From positions 1 through 64,000 of the forward strand of contig NZ_VITN01000020.1 of assembly GCF_007828045.1 (NCBI RefSeq): a stretch of DNA of 64,000 bases. The letters run 5' to 3'. Positions within the stretch are counted from its first letter, which is position 1, and every line of letters begins with the position of its first letter. The stretch comes from Nitrospirillum amazonense (lineage in GTDB: Bacteria; Pseudomonadota; Alphaproteobacteria; Azospirillales; Azospirillaceae). Both the position numbers and the translations under genes were made by a program. Positions 15,813 through 25,363 of this stretch are shown piece after piece. The notes under the pieces were generated by a model that saw only the letters and a program-made list of their open reading frames with translations, did no database searches and had not been told where the DNA came from.

Positions 15813-18494
15813 TCATGCCGCTATGGCTTCGACAGGCCCCTTGAGCAGACGGAACCCATCATTGTCGAGGTGTGGCGCCTCGGTCCAGATGTAGTCGCCG
15901 GTGAGATTGATGTGTTGCCAGCCGAGGGGCGCCAGGTAGGGCAACAAATCATCGGGTATGTCTTCACCGCCGGTGCGCAGGCGCTGGATGGCTCGCTCCA
16001 TGTAGACGGTGTTCCACAGGATGATGGCGGCGACGACCAGGTTGAGGCCGCAGGCGCGATGCTGCTGGCTTTCGAGGGTCCGGTCACGCAACCGGCCGAG
16101 GCGATGGAAGCACACGGCGCGGGCCAGGGCATTTCGGGACTCTCCCTTGTTCAACTCCGCTGTCGCTTGTCGGCGTAGCGCCGGGTCATCCAGCCAGTCG
16201 AGGGTGAACAAAGTGCGCTCGATGCGGCCGACTTCACGTAGCGCCAGGGCGAGACCGTTCTGGCGGGGATAGGAGCCGAGCCGGCGCAGCATCGAGGACG
16301 CCGGCACCGTGCCCAGCCGAACGGAGGTAGCCAGGCGCAATAGGTCGTCCCAATACGTTGTGATCAGCGCTTCGTCGATCCTTCCGGCAATGAAGGGCTC
16401 CAGCGCCGGCCAAGTCGCCGCGGGACCAAAGGTGTGGAGCCGCCGGTCGGCCAGATTGGGGTTGCGCGGAGCGAACCGGAAACCCAGCAGGTGGCAGAGG
16501 GCGAACACATGGTCCGACTCGCCCCCGCCGTCGGTGTGGTGGACGGCGATGTCGACGGCGCCGCCATGATAGAGCAGCCCGTCGATGACATGGGCGGCCT
16601 CCCCCCTCCGACACTGAGATCACCTTGGTGTGGAAGGGCGCATAGCGGCCGGATACCCAGGTATAGAAGGAGATGGCCAGGCCGGAACCCTTGTGCGGGT
16701 TGACGGCGCCCACCACCTCGGCTTGGCCTCCCAAGAGGAAGTGCTGGCCGTCGGAACTGGACACGGCGGCGTCGCCGAAGCGCGCTGACAGGGGATGCGC
16801 CTGTTGCGCGACGACGATGCGGGCAAGCGCGCGACCGTAGCCCTCCTCATTCAGGTGCCAACCGGCGATCCAGGTGAGTTGGCGGTAGCTGGCCACGTCG
16901 CATGCTTCCGCCATGCGGGTAAGGCCCAGGTTAGTGGCATCCGCCAGCGCCGCCGTCAGGATGACCCGTTGGTCCGGCGCCGGCATGCCGGTTCGGATGT
17001 GCGTGAAGCAGTCCGCCAACCCGGTCCAGTGTGCGACTTCCGCCAGCAATTCGGTGATACGGACTCGCGGCATCAACGATTGGACACGGTCTGCCCAATG
17101 CTCGGCCGCCTCGGGCGTCATCGCCTGGAGCGGCGTGATTTTAAGGGATGACCCGCTGATCCGCACATCCGTGAGCGACTGGCGGCCGGCGCGTTCGTTC
17201 ACGTCCCGCAGGCGTTCGTCCAACCGGATACGCCGCTCCTGCAAATAGGCCATGGCGTCGCCGGGAACAGCCACGGGAAGCGGGCCCGCCACCTTCATGG
17301 TGGCGAACAGGGTCTTGGGAACCAGTTGATCTTCCACGGCCCGGTACTGTCGGCTGCCCAGCACCCACACATCGCCCGCCCTCAGCCGGTCGCGCAGTTC
17401 GGCGAAGAGGCACAATTCATAAGCTGCGGCATCAATGACATCACCGCGCAGCACTGCCGCTCGCCAGCCGCGGCGAATGAAGCCGGTGGGCAGATCCTTG
17501 GGCAGGGTCCGGCGCGAACCGGCATAGAATACGCGCATGATGTCGAGTGCGCGTAGCAAGCCGCTCGCACCCGCGATCCCCTGGAATTCGAAACTGTCCA
17601 GGAACAGAGGGCCAACGCGGCGTAGCAGGGCATGGCTTGATGTTGCCAGGGGGGCGTAGTCGGGGCCATCGTCATGCGACAGCGCCTTCGCTTCCTCTGT
17701 GGCCGCGACGAACCGGTCCCAAGGGACCACGGCACCGGTGGCCTTGGCTTCAAGCAAGGCTTCGCCCAGCTTGGCCAGCAACCGCAGTTTCTCATTGATG
17801 ACGCGCGCGTTGACCTGCAGCGCTTCGGCCGCCCGCCGCTCGGCTCGCCGGAAAAGCCCACCGATCAGACGGTCGAACATGCCTACGGTATCGTCGGTGA
17901 GTCGGGTGATCGCTTCCAGCACCGTCACCACGAGAATGGCCCGGCGCCGCGTGGGTGCCAATGCCTTGAGGTGTTGCGCCGAAAGGTACCTTCCCGAACC
18001 AAGGCTCGTAACCGGTCGGCGTGGACGCCATCGGCGAGCGCCGGATTGATCGAAAGGGACCGGAGATGCGCAAAGAGCTACGCCGCTGGTGGTGGCCAGG
18101 GCCACCGGCAGCAGCCACTTGGCCATCTCGCGCTGATCGGGCTGGGTGAAGGTCCGGAACCCATAAACGGCATAGAGGGCTTCAAGTTGATCGTAGCGGG
18201 TTTGGGACCGGATCGCATACTCGGACAGGACGTCAGGCGAAAGGTCGAGCTGGTCGGCGATGAAGACCAGAACTTCTCGCGGCACCATCTCACCGGGCCG
18301 AAGCAAGCGCCCTGGAAAGCGCAGGGCGCAAAGCTGGATGGCGAACCCGAGCTGGTTGTGAGGACGCCGGCGCCGGAAGATGATAGCCAGGTCGGCGGGG
18401 CTCAGGTGTAATGGCGGATCAGATCAGGCTCCGCCGTTGGTAGCGCCAGCAGCACTTCGATCTGGGCATCGGTGAGAGCACGGCGACGGAGCAT
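15813..18494 (-). pseudogene. tnpA: Tn3-family transposase, two frameshifts
   Basis: The combined product resembles a full ~890-residue Tn3-type DDE transposase. It begins at the ATG at 18494 (MLRRRALTDAQ), but the frame stops after LIRHYT because one base is missing near 18405; the natural LSPADLAII continuation is in the next frame. The main frame then runs from LLRPGEMVPREVL to VISVSEG. At a run of six C on the plus strand (16601-16606) it must shift by one base to continue EAAHVIDGLLYHGG, the HHTDGGGESD catalytic-region segment and the C-terminal VVAAIILWNTVYMERA helix, ending at 15813. A sequencing error in the homopolymer is possible, but two independent lesions favour a decayed gene. 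Confidence 0.9.
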
Positions 18495-18537
18495 GGCGGT
18501 GGTCCTGAAGGGATCGTCACACCCCGGGAGTGGTCCG

Positions 18538-19119
18538 CTATGAGCCGCCCGCCGTCAACGCCGTCTGGTATTCCGCGACGATGCGCGACACGGTCGGGGG
18601 GCTGACGTCATAGACCCTGGCCATCTCGGCACCGGTTTTACGGCCGGACAGCACGCTCTCGGCAATCTCACGCCGCTTGGCGGCATCGAGTTTTTTTCGC
18701 CGGCCGCCGATGCGTCCTTCCGCCCGGGCACTGGCCAGACCGGCGGTTGTGCGTTCCTGGATCATGGCGCGCTCGAACTCCGCGAAGGAGCCGATCATGT
18801 GCATCAGCATCCGGCCGGCGGGGCTGGTCGTCTCGATCGCCTCGGTCAAGCTGCGGAACCCCGCCTCGGCGCGGGTGATGCGGTCGATCAGGTGCAGAAG
18901 GTCTTTCAATGACCGGGACAGCCGATCAAGTTTCCACACCATCACCACATCGCCGGGACGCAACTGGTCGATGAGCCGGTGAAGCTCCGGGCGGTCCCAA
19001 CGTCCACCAGACATCGCCTCGGTGAAGATCCGGTCGCAGCCAGCCTCCTTGAGCGCCCGCAGCTGGAGGGCGTCACTCTGGTCGTCGCCCTTGGAAACCC
19101 GGGCGTAGCCGATCAGCAT
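18538..19119 (-). CDS. tnpR: Serine resolvase/invertase of the Tn3-family element
   Basis: The 193-residue serine recombinase starts MLIGYARVSKGDDQ with the nucleophilic Ser9. It carries the KLDRLSRSLKDLL motif, the long E-helix AGRMLMHMIGSFAEFERAMI and a C-terminal Hin-like helix-turn-helix (SGRKTGAEMARVYDVSPPTVSR). It would resolve the cointegrate formed by replicative transposition at a res site. Its ribosome site GGAGG lies inside the end of vapC, whose stop overlaps its start by 7 bp, so it is probably co-transcribed with the toxin-antitoxin genes. The frame is intact. Confidence 0.95.
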   Translation of the reverse strand: MLIGYARVSKGDDQSDALQLRALKEAGCDRIFTEAMSGGRWDRPELHRLIDQLRPGDVVMVWKLDRLSRSLKDLLHLIDRITRAEAGFRSLTEAIETTSPAGRMLMHMIGSFAEFERAMIQERTTAGLASARAEGRIGGRRKKLDAAKRREIAESVLSGRKTGAEMARVYDVSPPTVSRIVAEYQTALTAGGS

Positions 19120-19505
19120 GCCGCCTCCACGTCCGTCGCGGGGAAATCATTCCCCTTGAACAGCAAGGGCTCGCCGGTATCCATCGCCAAGGCGTAGGAG
19201 AACCCGTCGCCGTAGTTCAGGCTGGCGGGGTGGCCGGTTCCCTTGCCGAACCGGTCGAGGGCCTCCAGCGCGATCCGCGCCTGCCGTTCGCTGACGGGCT
19301 CAATACGGATCGCGTAGTCCAAGATCAACTGATCCAGCGCCCGCCGGCATGCGCCGGTCGGGTCGCGCCGCGTGATCAGGCCGGCTTCGATGAAGGTGGC
19401 GGCGGAGAGCCGGCAGACGCTCGCGGCCGCCATCTTGGCGACGAAGGTGCGCGCTTCGGGCTCAGCATTCAGGATGGCGATAATCGCCGAGGTGTCGATG
19501 ACCAT
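19113..19505 (-). CDS. vapC: VapC-type PIN-domain toxin
   Basis: The 130-residue PIN-domain ribonuclease has the four expected acidic positions: Asp4 (MVIDTSAII), Glu near residue 42 (FIEAG), Asp near residue 101 (NYGDGFSYALA) and Asp near residue 119 (KGNDF). Such toxins cleave tRNA or rRNA when released from VapB. The start lies 15 bp after the antitoxin stop, and its own end overlaps the resolvase start. Toxin-antitoxin pairs beside the resolvase are a known passenger class of Tn3-family elements and may stabilise the element or modulate its transposition. Confidence 0.92.
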   Translation of the reverse strand: MVIDTSAIIAILNAEPEARTFVAKMAAASVCRLSAATFIEAGLITRRDPTGACRRALDQLILDYAIRIEPVSERQARIALEALDRFGKGTGHPASLNYGDGFSYALAMDTGEPLLFKGNDFPATDVEAAC

Positions 19506-19520
19506 GGCTCTGCTGGGGGC

Positions 19521-19784
19521 TCAGCGAGGCAAGCCGTGTTCGTCATACAGGAACGCCGATGGGTCATCGCCGCCGCCCGTCAGACGCGGTAGACCGGCGA
19601 CCATCGCCATGGTCTGTTCGACCTTGGCCCGTTGTACCGGCGTCAGCGTGTCGCCGCTCGTCCGTTCTGCACGGGCCAATTCGGCTCGCACCGCAGCGCC
19701 CACCGCCTGTTCCACCGAAACCCCGCGCAGCCTGGCCAGCCGGACGGCAGACCGCTCCGTGTCCGCATCCACCGCGAGGTTCAT
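19521..19784 (-). CDS. vapB: VapB-type antitoxin (Rv0623-like)
   Basis: The 87-residue protein starts MNLAVDADTERSAVRLARLR, the usual beginning of Rv0623-family VapB antitoxins, followed by a helical DNA-binding and toxin-binding region (GVSVEQAVGAAVRAELARA) and a C-terminal GGGDDPSAFLYDEHGLPR tail that would wrap VapC. I use the ATG at 19784, preceded by GAGGAGA on the coding strand, rather than the longer upstream frame. It is the first gene of the minus-strand vapB-vapC-tnpR-tnpA array. Confidence 0.88.
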   Translation of the reverse strand: MNLAVDADTERSAVRLARLRGVSVEQAVGAAVRAELARAERTSGDTLTPVQRAKVEQTMAMVAGLPRLTGGGDDPSAFLYDEHGLPR

Positions 19785-20032
19785 GGTCTTCTCCTCGATT
19801 ACACAAACGAATGTTTTTGAAAGCCTGCCAAACAGCACCGGTCCGCTTGGCGAAAGCGCTTTCAAAATCCTATTGCAGAATCGGCATGAAAGGCAATTGG
19901 TTTATGCAACACCCTGCGCGACCCTGCGCGGGGAACTGCACGGGAGTGACCATATTGTCCGGCTCGGTAGAACAGACGGGAAACTGCGCAATAGGAACAG
20001 ATCACAGCGTACCCGTTCCTGGTTTATCTCCC
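19785..20032. promoter_or_regulatory. Candidate promoter and res region of the transposon
   Basis: This 248-bp stretch between vapB and the right inverted repeat has no gene. It contains a GAAAGCGCTTTC palindrome near 19853-19864, a tandem CCCTGCGCGA-like repeat near 19918-19936, and a widely spaced inverted pair TCCTATTGC (19868-19876) and GCAATAGGA (19988-19996). Clustered short dyads upstream of the resolvase operon suit res subsites overlapping the promoter. This is inferred from position. Confidence 0.45.
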
Positions 20033-20068
20033 TAGCGTGGTTTTCTGCCCGTTCTATGTCGTCACCCC
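20033..20068 (-). repeat. Right terminal inverted repeat of the Tn3-family element
   Basis: The reverse complement begins GGGGTGAC and matches the left end at 35 of 36 positions. The stop codon of the flanking LysR gene (20062-20064) lies inside this repeat. Confidence 0.95.
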
Positions 20069-20943
20069 ATCATGCCGCGCGCGGCGGCGATGCGGTCGGC
20101 GATGTGCTCGCGCACGGCGGCGATGCGCCGGGTGTGGTGGCTGTCCGGATGGCTGAGCAGCCAATAGGTGCGGGTGAAGCGGATGTCCGGCAGAACCCGC
20201 ACCAGTTCCGGAAATCCCGCCGCCGCATAGTCGTGCAGCACGCCGATGCCATGGCCGGACCGCACCGCCTCGATCTGCGCGACGACGCTGCCGCATTCGT
20301 AATGGCGGTCGGTGTGGCGGCCGACCTCCCCGGCGTAATCAAGGGCCCGGCTGTAGGCGAAGTCCTCCACATGGGTGACGAACAGCCGCCCGGCCAGATC
20401 CGCCGTCGTGCCCAGGGGGCCATGGCGGTCCAGATGCCTCTGGCTGGCGTAAAGGCTCAAGGAATAGTCCGTCAGCTTGCGCACCATCAGCCGGCCGTGG
20501 TCCGGCTGTTCCAGGGTGATGACCAGGTCCGCCTCGCGCCGGGAGAGGGAGAAGGTGCGCGGCAGGGGCACCAGCTGAATGGTCAGGCCGGGATGCCGTT
20601 CCGCCAGGGCACCCAGTTCCCGCGCCAGGAAATAGGTGCCGATGCCGTCCGGCGCGCCCACCCGCACCGTGCCGGTCAGCCGGTCGGCGCTGCCGGACAG
20701 GATGGACCCCGCCTGCAGCAACTCGGATTCCATGCGCTCGGCCGCCGCCATCAGCGTCTCGCCCGCCGGCGTCAGGGTGCAGCCCTGGGGCCGCCGCTCC
20801 ACCAGCAGCACGCCCAGGGATGTTTCCAGCGCCGTCAGGTGCCGGGCCACCGTGGCGTGGTTCAGGCCCAGGCGCTGACCAGCCCCCAGGATTTGTCCGG
20901 CACGGGCGACGGCCAGGAAGACGCGGACCTGATCCCATTCCAT
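20062..20943 (-). CDS. LysR-family regulator, C-terminus altered by the transposon
   Basis: The 293-residue protein has the LysR helix-turn-helix ([16 protein letters not shown], then [20 protein letters not shown]) and an effector domain of normal length. I chose the ATG at 20943 because the LysR fold starts there; the longer frame adds an unsupported 23-residue leader. It is divergent from mmsA with 113 bp between starts, so it probably regulates that gene. The last codons (MMG then stop) are formed partly by the transposon's right inverted repeat. Rejoining the flanks at the ATCAT repeat restores an ancestral ending of MMLA and a stop at 15743-15745. The change is too small to predict loss of function. 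Confidence 0.9.
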   Translation of the reverse strand: MEWDQVRVFLAVARAGQILGAGQRLGLNHATVARHLTALETSLGVLLVERRPQGCTLTPAGETLMAAAERMESELLQAGSILSGSADRLTGTVRVGAPDGIGTYFLARELGALAERHPGLTIQLVPLPRTFSLSRREADLVITLEQPDHGRLMVRKLTDYSLSLYASQRHLDRHGPLGTTADLAGRLFVTHVEDFAYSRALDYAGEVGRHTDRHYECGSVVAQIEAVRSGHGIGVLHDYAAAGFPELVRVLPDIRFTRTYWLLSHPDSHHTRRIAAVREHIADRIAAARGMMG

Positions 20944-21056
20944 CGGCACATCCAGGCCATAAAATCCGCACAACAAAGCCGCGACATTGCGCGTTGATGC
21001 GCAGTTCTGCAAGCCGGATAAGCGAGGGGATAAAATCCGGCGGAGGAACCAGAGTC
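20944..21056. promoter_or_regulatory. Divergent promoter region of LysR and mmsA
   Basis: The 113-bp gap contains ATAAAATCCG twice in direct orientation (about 20960-20969 and 21030-21039), a possible pair of regulator half-sites. The ribosome site CGGAGGAA for mmsA lies at its right end. Confidence 0.4.
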
Positions 21057-22556
<1,500 letters not shown>

Positions 22557-22567
22557 GGGTTGGGTGC

Positions 22568-22915
22568 TTACTGCTCGGCCAGGCTGAAGATACGCTCCGC
22601 CGGCACCCATTTCTCCCCCAGCTTGGCCCAGGGCAAGGGGCGCTGAAAGGTATCCATCAGCGCCTCCCAAGCCTGGACGTCAACGTCGGCGGCGTCTGCC
22701 TCGGCCTTGGCCTCGGGGTCGTAGTCATCCGCCACCTCCACGATCATCGCCAGCCGGTCGCCACAAAGATGGATTTCCATCTCCAGGATGCCGGCCTGGC
22801 GGATGGCGCGCACCACGGCTGGCGGCACCTTCCCCGGCCCGTGCCACTGGCGATAACGCTCGATCAGGGCGGGGTCGGACTTCAGGTCCAACATCAGGAC
22901 ATGACGGTTCATCAT
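22568..22915 (-). CDS. Sugar mutarotase of the RhaM/L-fucose mutarotase (DUF718) family
   Basis: The 115-residue protein matches the dimeric alpha/beta-barrel mutarotases that interconvert anomers of L-rhamnose or L-fucose (MLDLKSDPALIERYRQWH, AGILEMEIHLCGDRLAMI, then WVPAERIFSLAEQ). It lies 17 bp downstream of the GH92 gene and is the last gene of the long glycan operon. Three alpha-L-fucosidases are encoded nearby and no rhamnosidase, so L-fucose is the likelier substrate. I see no other fucose catabolic gene in the window. The start is the first of two adjacent ATG codons; the second (22912) is equally possible. Confidence 0.82.
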   Translation of the reverse strand: MMNRHVLMLDLKSDPALIERYRQWHGPGKVPPAVVRAIRQAGILEMEIHLCGDRLAMIVEVADDYDPEAKAEADAADVDVQAWEALMDTFQRPLPWAKLGEKWVPAERIFSLAEQ

Positions 22916-22932
22916 TGTCTTTCTTGTGATAG

Positions 22933-25254
22933 TCACACCTTCACCGGTGCGAAGGACGGCGGCCGATCGGCGGGATCCGCACCGAAGCGGGGGTTGGGCT
23001 TGGGCCCCATCTGGAAAGTTAGCCGCCCGCCCGCCGCCAGGCTGGCATGGCTGATCCAGCTCTTGGTATAGGCCGCGCCATTCCAGGAAACGGATTGGAT
23101 GTAGGGGCTGTCGGGCCCATTGCCCGGCGCCTCCACCACCAGCCGGCGATCCTGGCCCACCGCCAGCTCCGCCCGCCGGAACAGGGGCGAGCCGAAGACG
23201 TAGATGGGGGTGACGGGATCGACGGCATAGAGACCCAGGGCGCTCATCAGGTACCAGGCGCTCATCTGGCCGCAATCCTCATTGCCCGCCAACCCGTCCG
23301 GCCGGTCCTGGTGCATGGTGCGCAACAGCATGCGCACCCGCGCCTGGGTCTTATGAGGGGCGCCGGCATAGGCGTAGAGATAGGCCACGTGATGGCTGGG
23401 CTCATTGCCGTGGGCGTATTGGCCGACCAGCCCCGCAATGTCCGGCGGCGCGTCCGCCGGCATCTCCGAACTGGTGGTGAACAACTCATCCAGCTTGCGC
23501 TCGAACGCGCCGGCCCCACCGAACATCTCCATATAGCCGTAGAGGTCATGCTGGTTCAGGAAGGTGGCCTGCCAAGCGTTGCTCTCCGTGAAATCCCGCC
23601 ACTTCTTCATGTGGCCCATGGCGCGGGGATCGAACGGCTCGATCCACTTGCCGGTGCTGTCGCGGGCGCGCACGAAGGTCAGCGCCGGGTCGAAGACATG
23701 GCGGCAGTTGCGGGAGCGTTCGGCCAGGGCGCGGGCGTCGTCGCGGGCGCCGGCCCCCGCCGCCAGATGGGCCATGGCCCAATCGTCGTAGGCGTATTCC
23801 AGCGTGCGGCTGACCGCCTCGTCCACCGTGTCGCTGGGGATGTAGCCCAGGCGGCGGTACTCCCCCATGCCCAGGGTCGTGTCCTCGAACGCCCGCTTGC
23901 GGAACACCGGCCAGGCGGCCTTGTAGTCGATGCCCTTGAAGCCTTTGGCCTGCGCCTCCGCCAACACGACGGCGGAATGCCAGCCGATCATGCAGCCCGT
24001 CTCCCGCCCCTGCAGCGGCCAGACGGGCGGGCCGGCCGGGCTTTCCACCGCCATGCGCACCAGCCCGTCCACCAGGTCGGGCACGCGATCCGGCTGTACC
24101 AGGGTGAACAGGGGGTGCAGGGCGCGATAGGTGTCCCACAGCGAATAGGTGGAATAGGTGTGGCGCCCCGCCGGCATCTGGTGGACGGCGTCGTCCATGC
24201 CGCGATAACGCCCGTCGCCGTCACTGAACAGCGTGGGCGCCAGCAGGGCGTGATACAGGGCGGTATAGAAGATGCGGCGGTCGGTGTCGCTGTCCGCGTC
24301 GATACGGATGCGGGACAGCTCCGCCTGCCAGGCGTCGCGCGCTGCCCCGCGAACCCGCTCGAAATCCCAGCCGGGAATGTCGGCCTGCAGGTTGCGCAGC
24401 GCGCCCGCCTCGTCCACGGCGGACAGGCCGACCTTGACCAGCAGGGGCGCCTGGGCGGCGTCGGGATAGTGCAGCGCGCATTTGAGGTTGGTGCCGGCCG
24501 CCTGGCCGCCCGCCACCGGCTGGTCGTCGGAATAGAGCTGGGCCGTGGTGAAGGGCCGCGACAGCTTCAGGGCGAAGTAGATGTGGCGCCCATCCGCCCA
24601 CTGATGCACCCGCCGGCCGCCCACCAGAGTGTCGTTGCCCACCAGCCTCAGGCTGGCGTCGGTCACCCGCGTGGGCACGCCGTGCTTGTCCTGCATGCCA
24701 TGGTGGAAGTCGATCAGCAGATGAGCCCCGTCCTTTCCTTGCGGAAAGGTATAGCGGTGCAGGCCGGCGCGCGCCGTAGCCGTCAGTTCTGCCGTGATGC
24801 CGCTATCCTTCAGCCGCACGCGGTAATAGCCGGGGGTGGCCTGTTCATCGGTATGGTCGAAGGGGGCGCGATAGCCGCCCTCGGGCTTCTCCAGGCTGCC
24901 GGGCTGCAGCACTACGGGGCCGACCCTGGGCACCACCAGCACGTCCAGCATGTCGCCCACGCCCGTGCCGCTGAGATGGGTATGGGAAAAGCCCATCAGG
25001 GTGCGGTCGTCCTGGTGATAGCCGGAGCAAGAGTCCCAGCGGCCGTTGTCCGTGTCCGGGCTCAGCTGCACCATGCCGAAGGGTACGGTGGCGCCGGGAT
25101 AGGTGTGGCCATGACCACCGGTGCCGATGAAGGGATCGACCCAACGGGTAAGGTCTTCCCCTTCCCCCGCCCGGGCCGCTGCCAGCGGCAGCCCACTTCC
25201 ACCCAGCAAGGCCAGGCCGGCGGTGCCCCCCAGCAACGTCCGACGTGTCAGCAT
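22933..25254 (-). CDS. GH92 alpha-mannosidase (exported, Tat-type signal)
   Basis: The 773-residue enzyme is a Ca-dependent exo-alpha-mannosidase of family GH92. It has a twin-arginine signal (LTRRTLLGGTAGLALLGG), the N-terminal DPFIGTGGHGHTYPGATVP block, GFSHTHLSGTGVGD, the helical-barrel segments PVWPLQGRETGCMIGWHS and GNEDCGQMSAWYLMSALGLY, and a final VFGSPLFRRAEL strand. In plant N-glycan clusters a GH92 enzyme removes alpha-1,3-mannose first. I use the ATG at 25254, which has GGAG seven bases upstream; an ATG at 25272 would add six residues. It closely resembles the second GH92 at 53636-55975. Confidence 0.93.
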   Translation of the reverse strand: MLTRRTLLGGTAGLALLGGSGLPLAAARAGEGEDLTRWVDPFIGTGGHGHTYPGATVPFGMVQLSPDTDNGRWDSCSGYHQDDRTLMGFSHTHLSGTGVGDMLDVLVVPRVGPVVLQPGSLEKPEGGYRAPFDHTDEQATPGYYRVRLKDSGITAELTATARAGLHRYTFPQGKDGAHLLIDFHHGMQDKHGVPTRVTDASLRLVGNDTLVGGRRVHQWADGRHIYFALKLSRPFTTAQLYSDDQPVAGGQAAGTNLKCALHYPDAAQAPLLVKVGLSAVDEAGALRNLQADIPGWDFERVRGAARDAWQAELSRIRIDADSDTDRRIFYTALYHALLAPTLFSDGDGRYRGMDDAVHQMPAGRHTYSTYSLWDTYRALHPLFTLVQPDRVPDLVDGLVRMAVESPAGPPVWPLQGRETGCMIGWHSAVVLAEAQAKGFKGIDYKAAWPVFRKRAFEDTTLGMGEYRRLGYIPSDTVDEAVSRTLEYAYDDWAMAHLAAGAGARDDARALAERSRNCRHVFDPALTFVRARDSTGKWIEPFDPRAMGHMKKWRDFTESNAWQATFLNQHDLYGYMEMFGGAGAFERKLDELFTTSSEMPADAPPDIAGLVGQYAHGNEPSHHVAYLYAYAGAPHKTQARVRMLLRTMHQDRPDGLAGNEDCGQMSAWYLMSALGLYAVDPVTPIYVFGSPLFRRAELAVGQDRRLVVEAPGNGPDSPYIQSVSWNGAAYTKSWISHASLAAGGRLTFQMGPKPNPRFGADPADRPPSFAPVKV

Positions 25255-25363
25255 GATCTTCTCCTTCCCCATCGCGTCCTCTCGCCTCTTGGCTCGCCTT
25301 TTGGCGGGACGCCCACGGCGCCGCCGGCCTTCACTGAGGACCGCGGGCCGATTGTGTGGATAC

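Larger units (their letters stand above)
15758..20068 (-). mobile_element. Tn3-family transposon (4311 bp) with VapBC passenger
   Basis: Both ends begin GGGGTGAC when read inward. The left (15758-15793) and right (20033-20068) 36-bp termini are inverted copies with one mismatch. The element is flanked by ATCAT on both sides (15753-15757 and 20069-20073), the 5-bp target duplication typical of Tn3 transposition. All genes read leftwards in the order vapB, vapC, tnpR, tnpA. The transposase frame is broken twice, so autonomous transposition is doubtful, although the ends could still be mobilised in trans. The clean ends and target repeat suggest a fairly recent insertion. Confidence 0.95.

Noticed and set aside
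18677-18982. Plus-strand frame opposite the resolvase gene
   Set aside because: Antisense of tnpR; no ribosome site or family resemblance.
19918-19940. Tandem CCCTGCGCGA-like repeat considered as a CRISPR or iteron unit
   Set aside because: Only two short copies without spacers; it fits better as part of a transposon res/promoter region.
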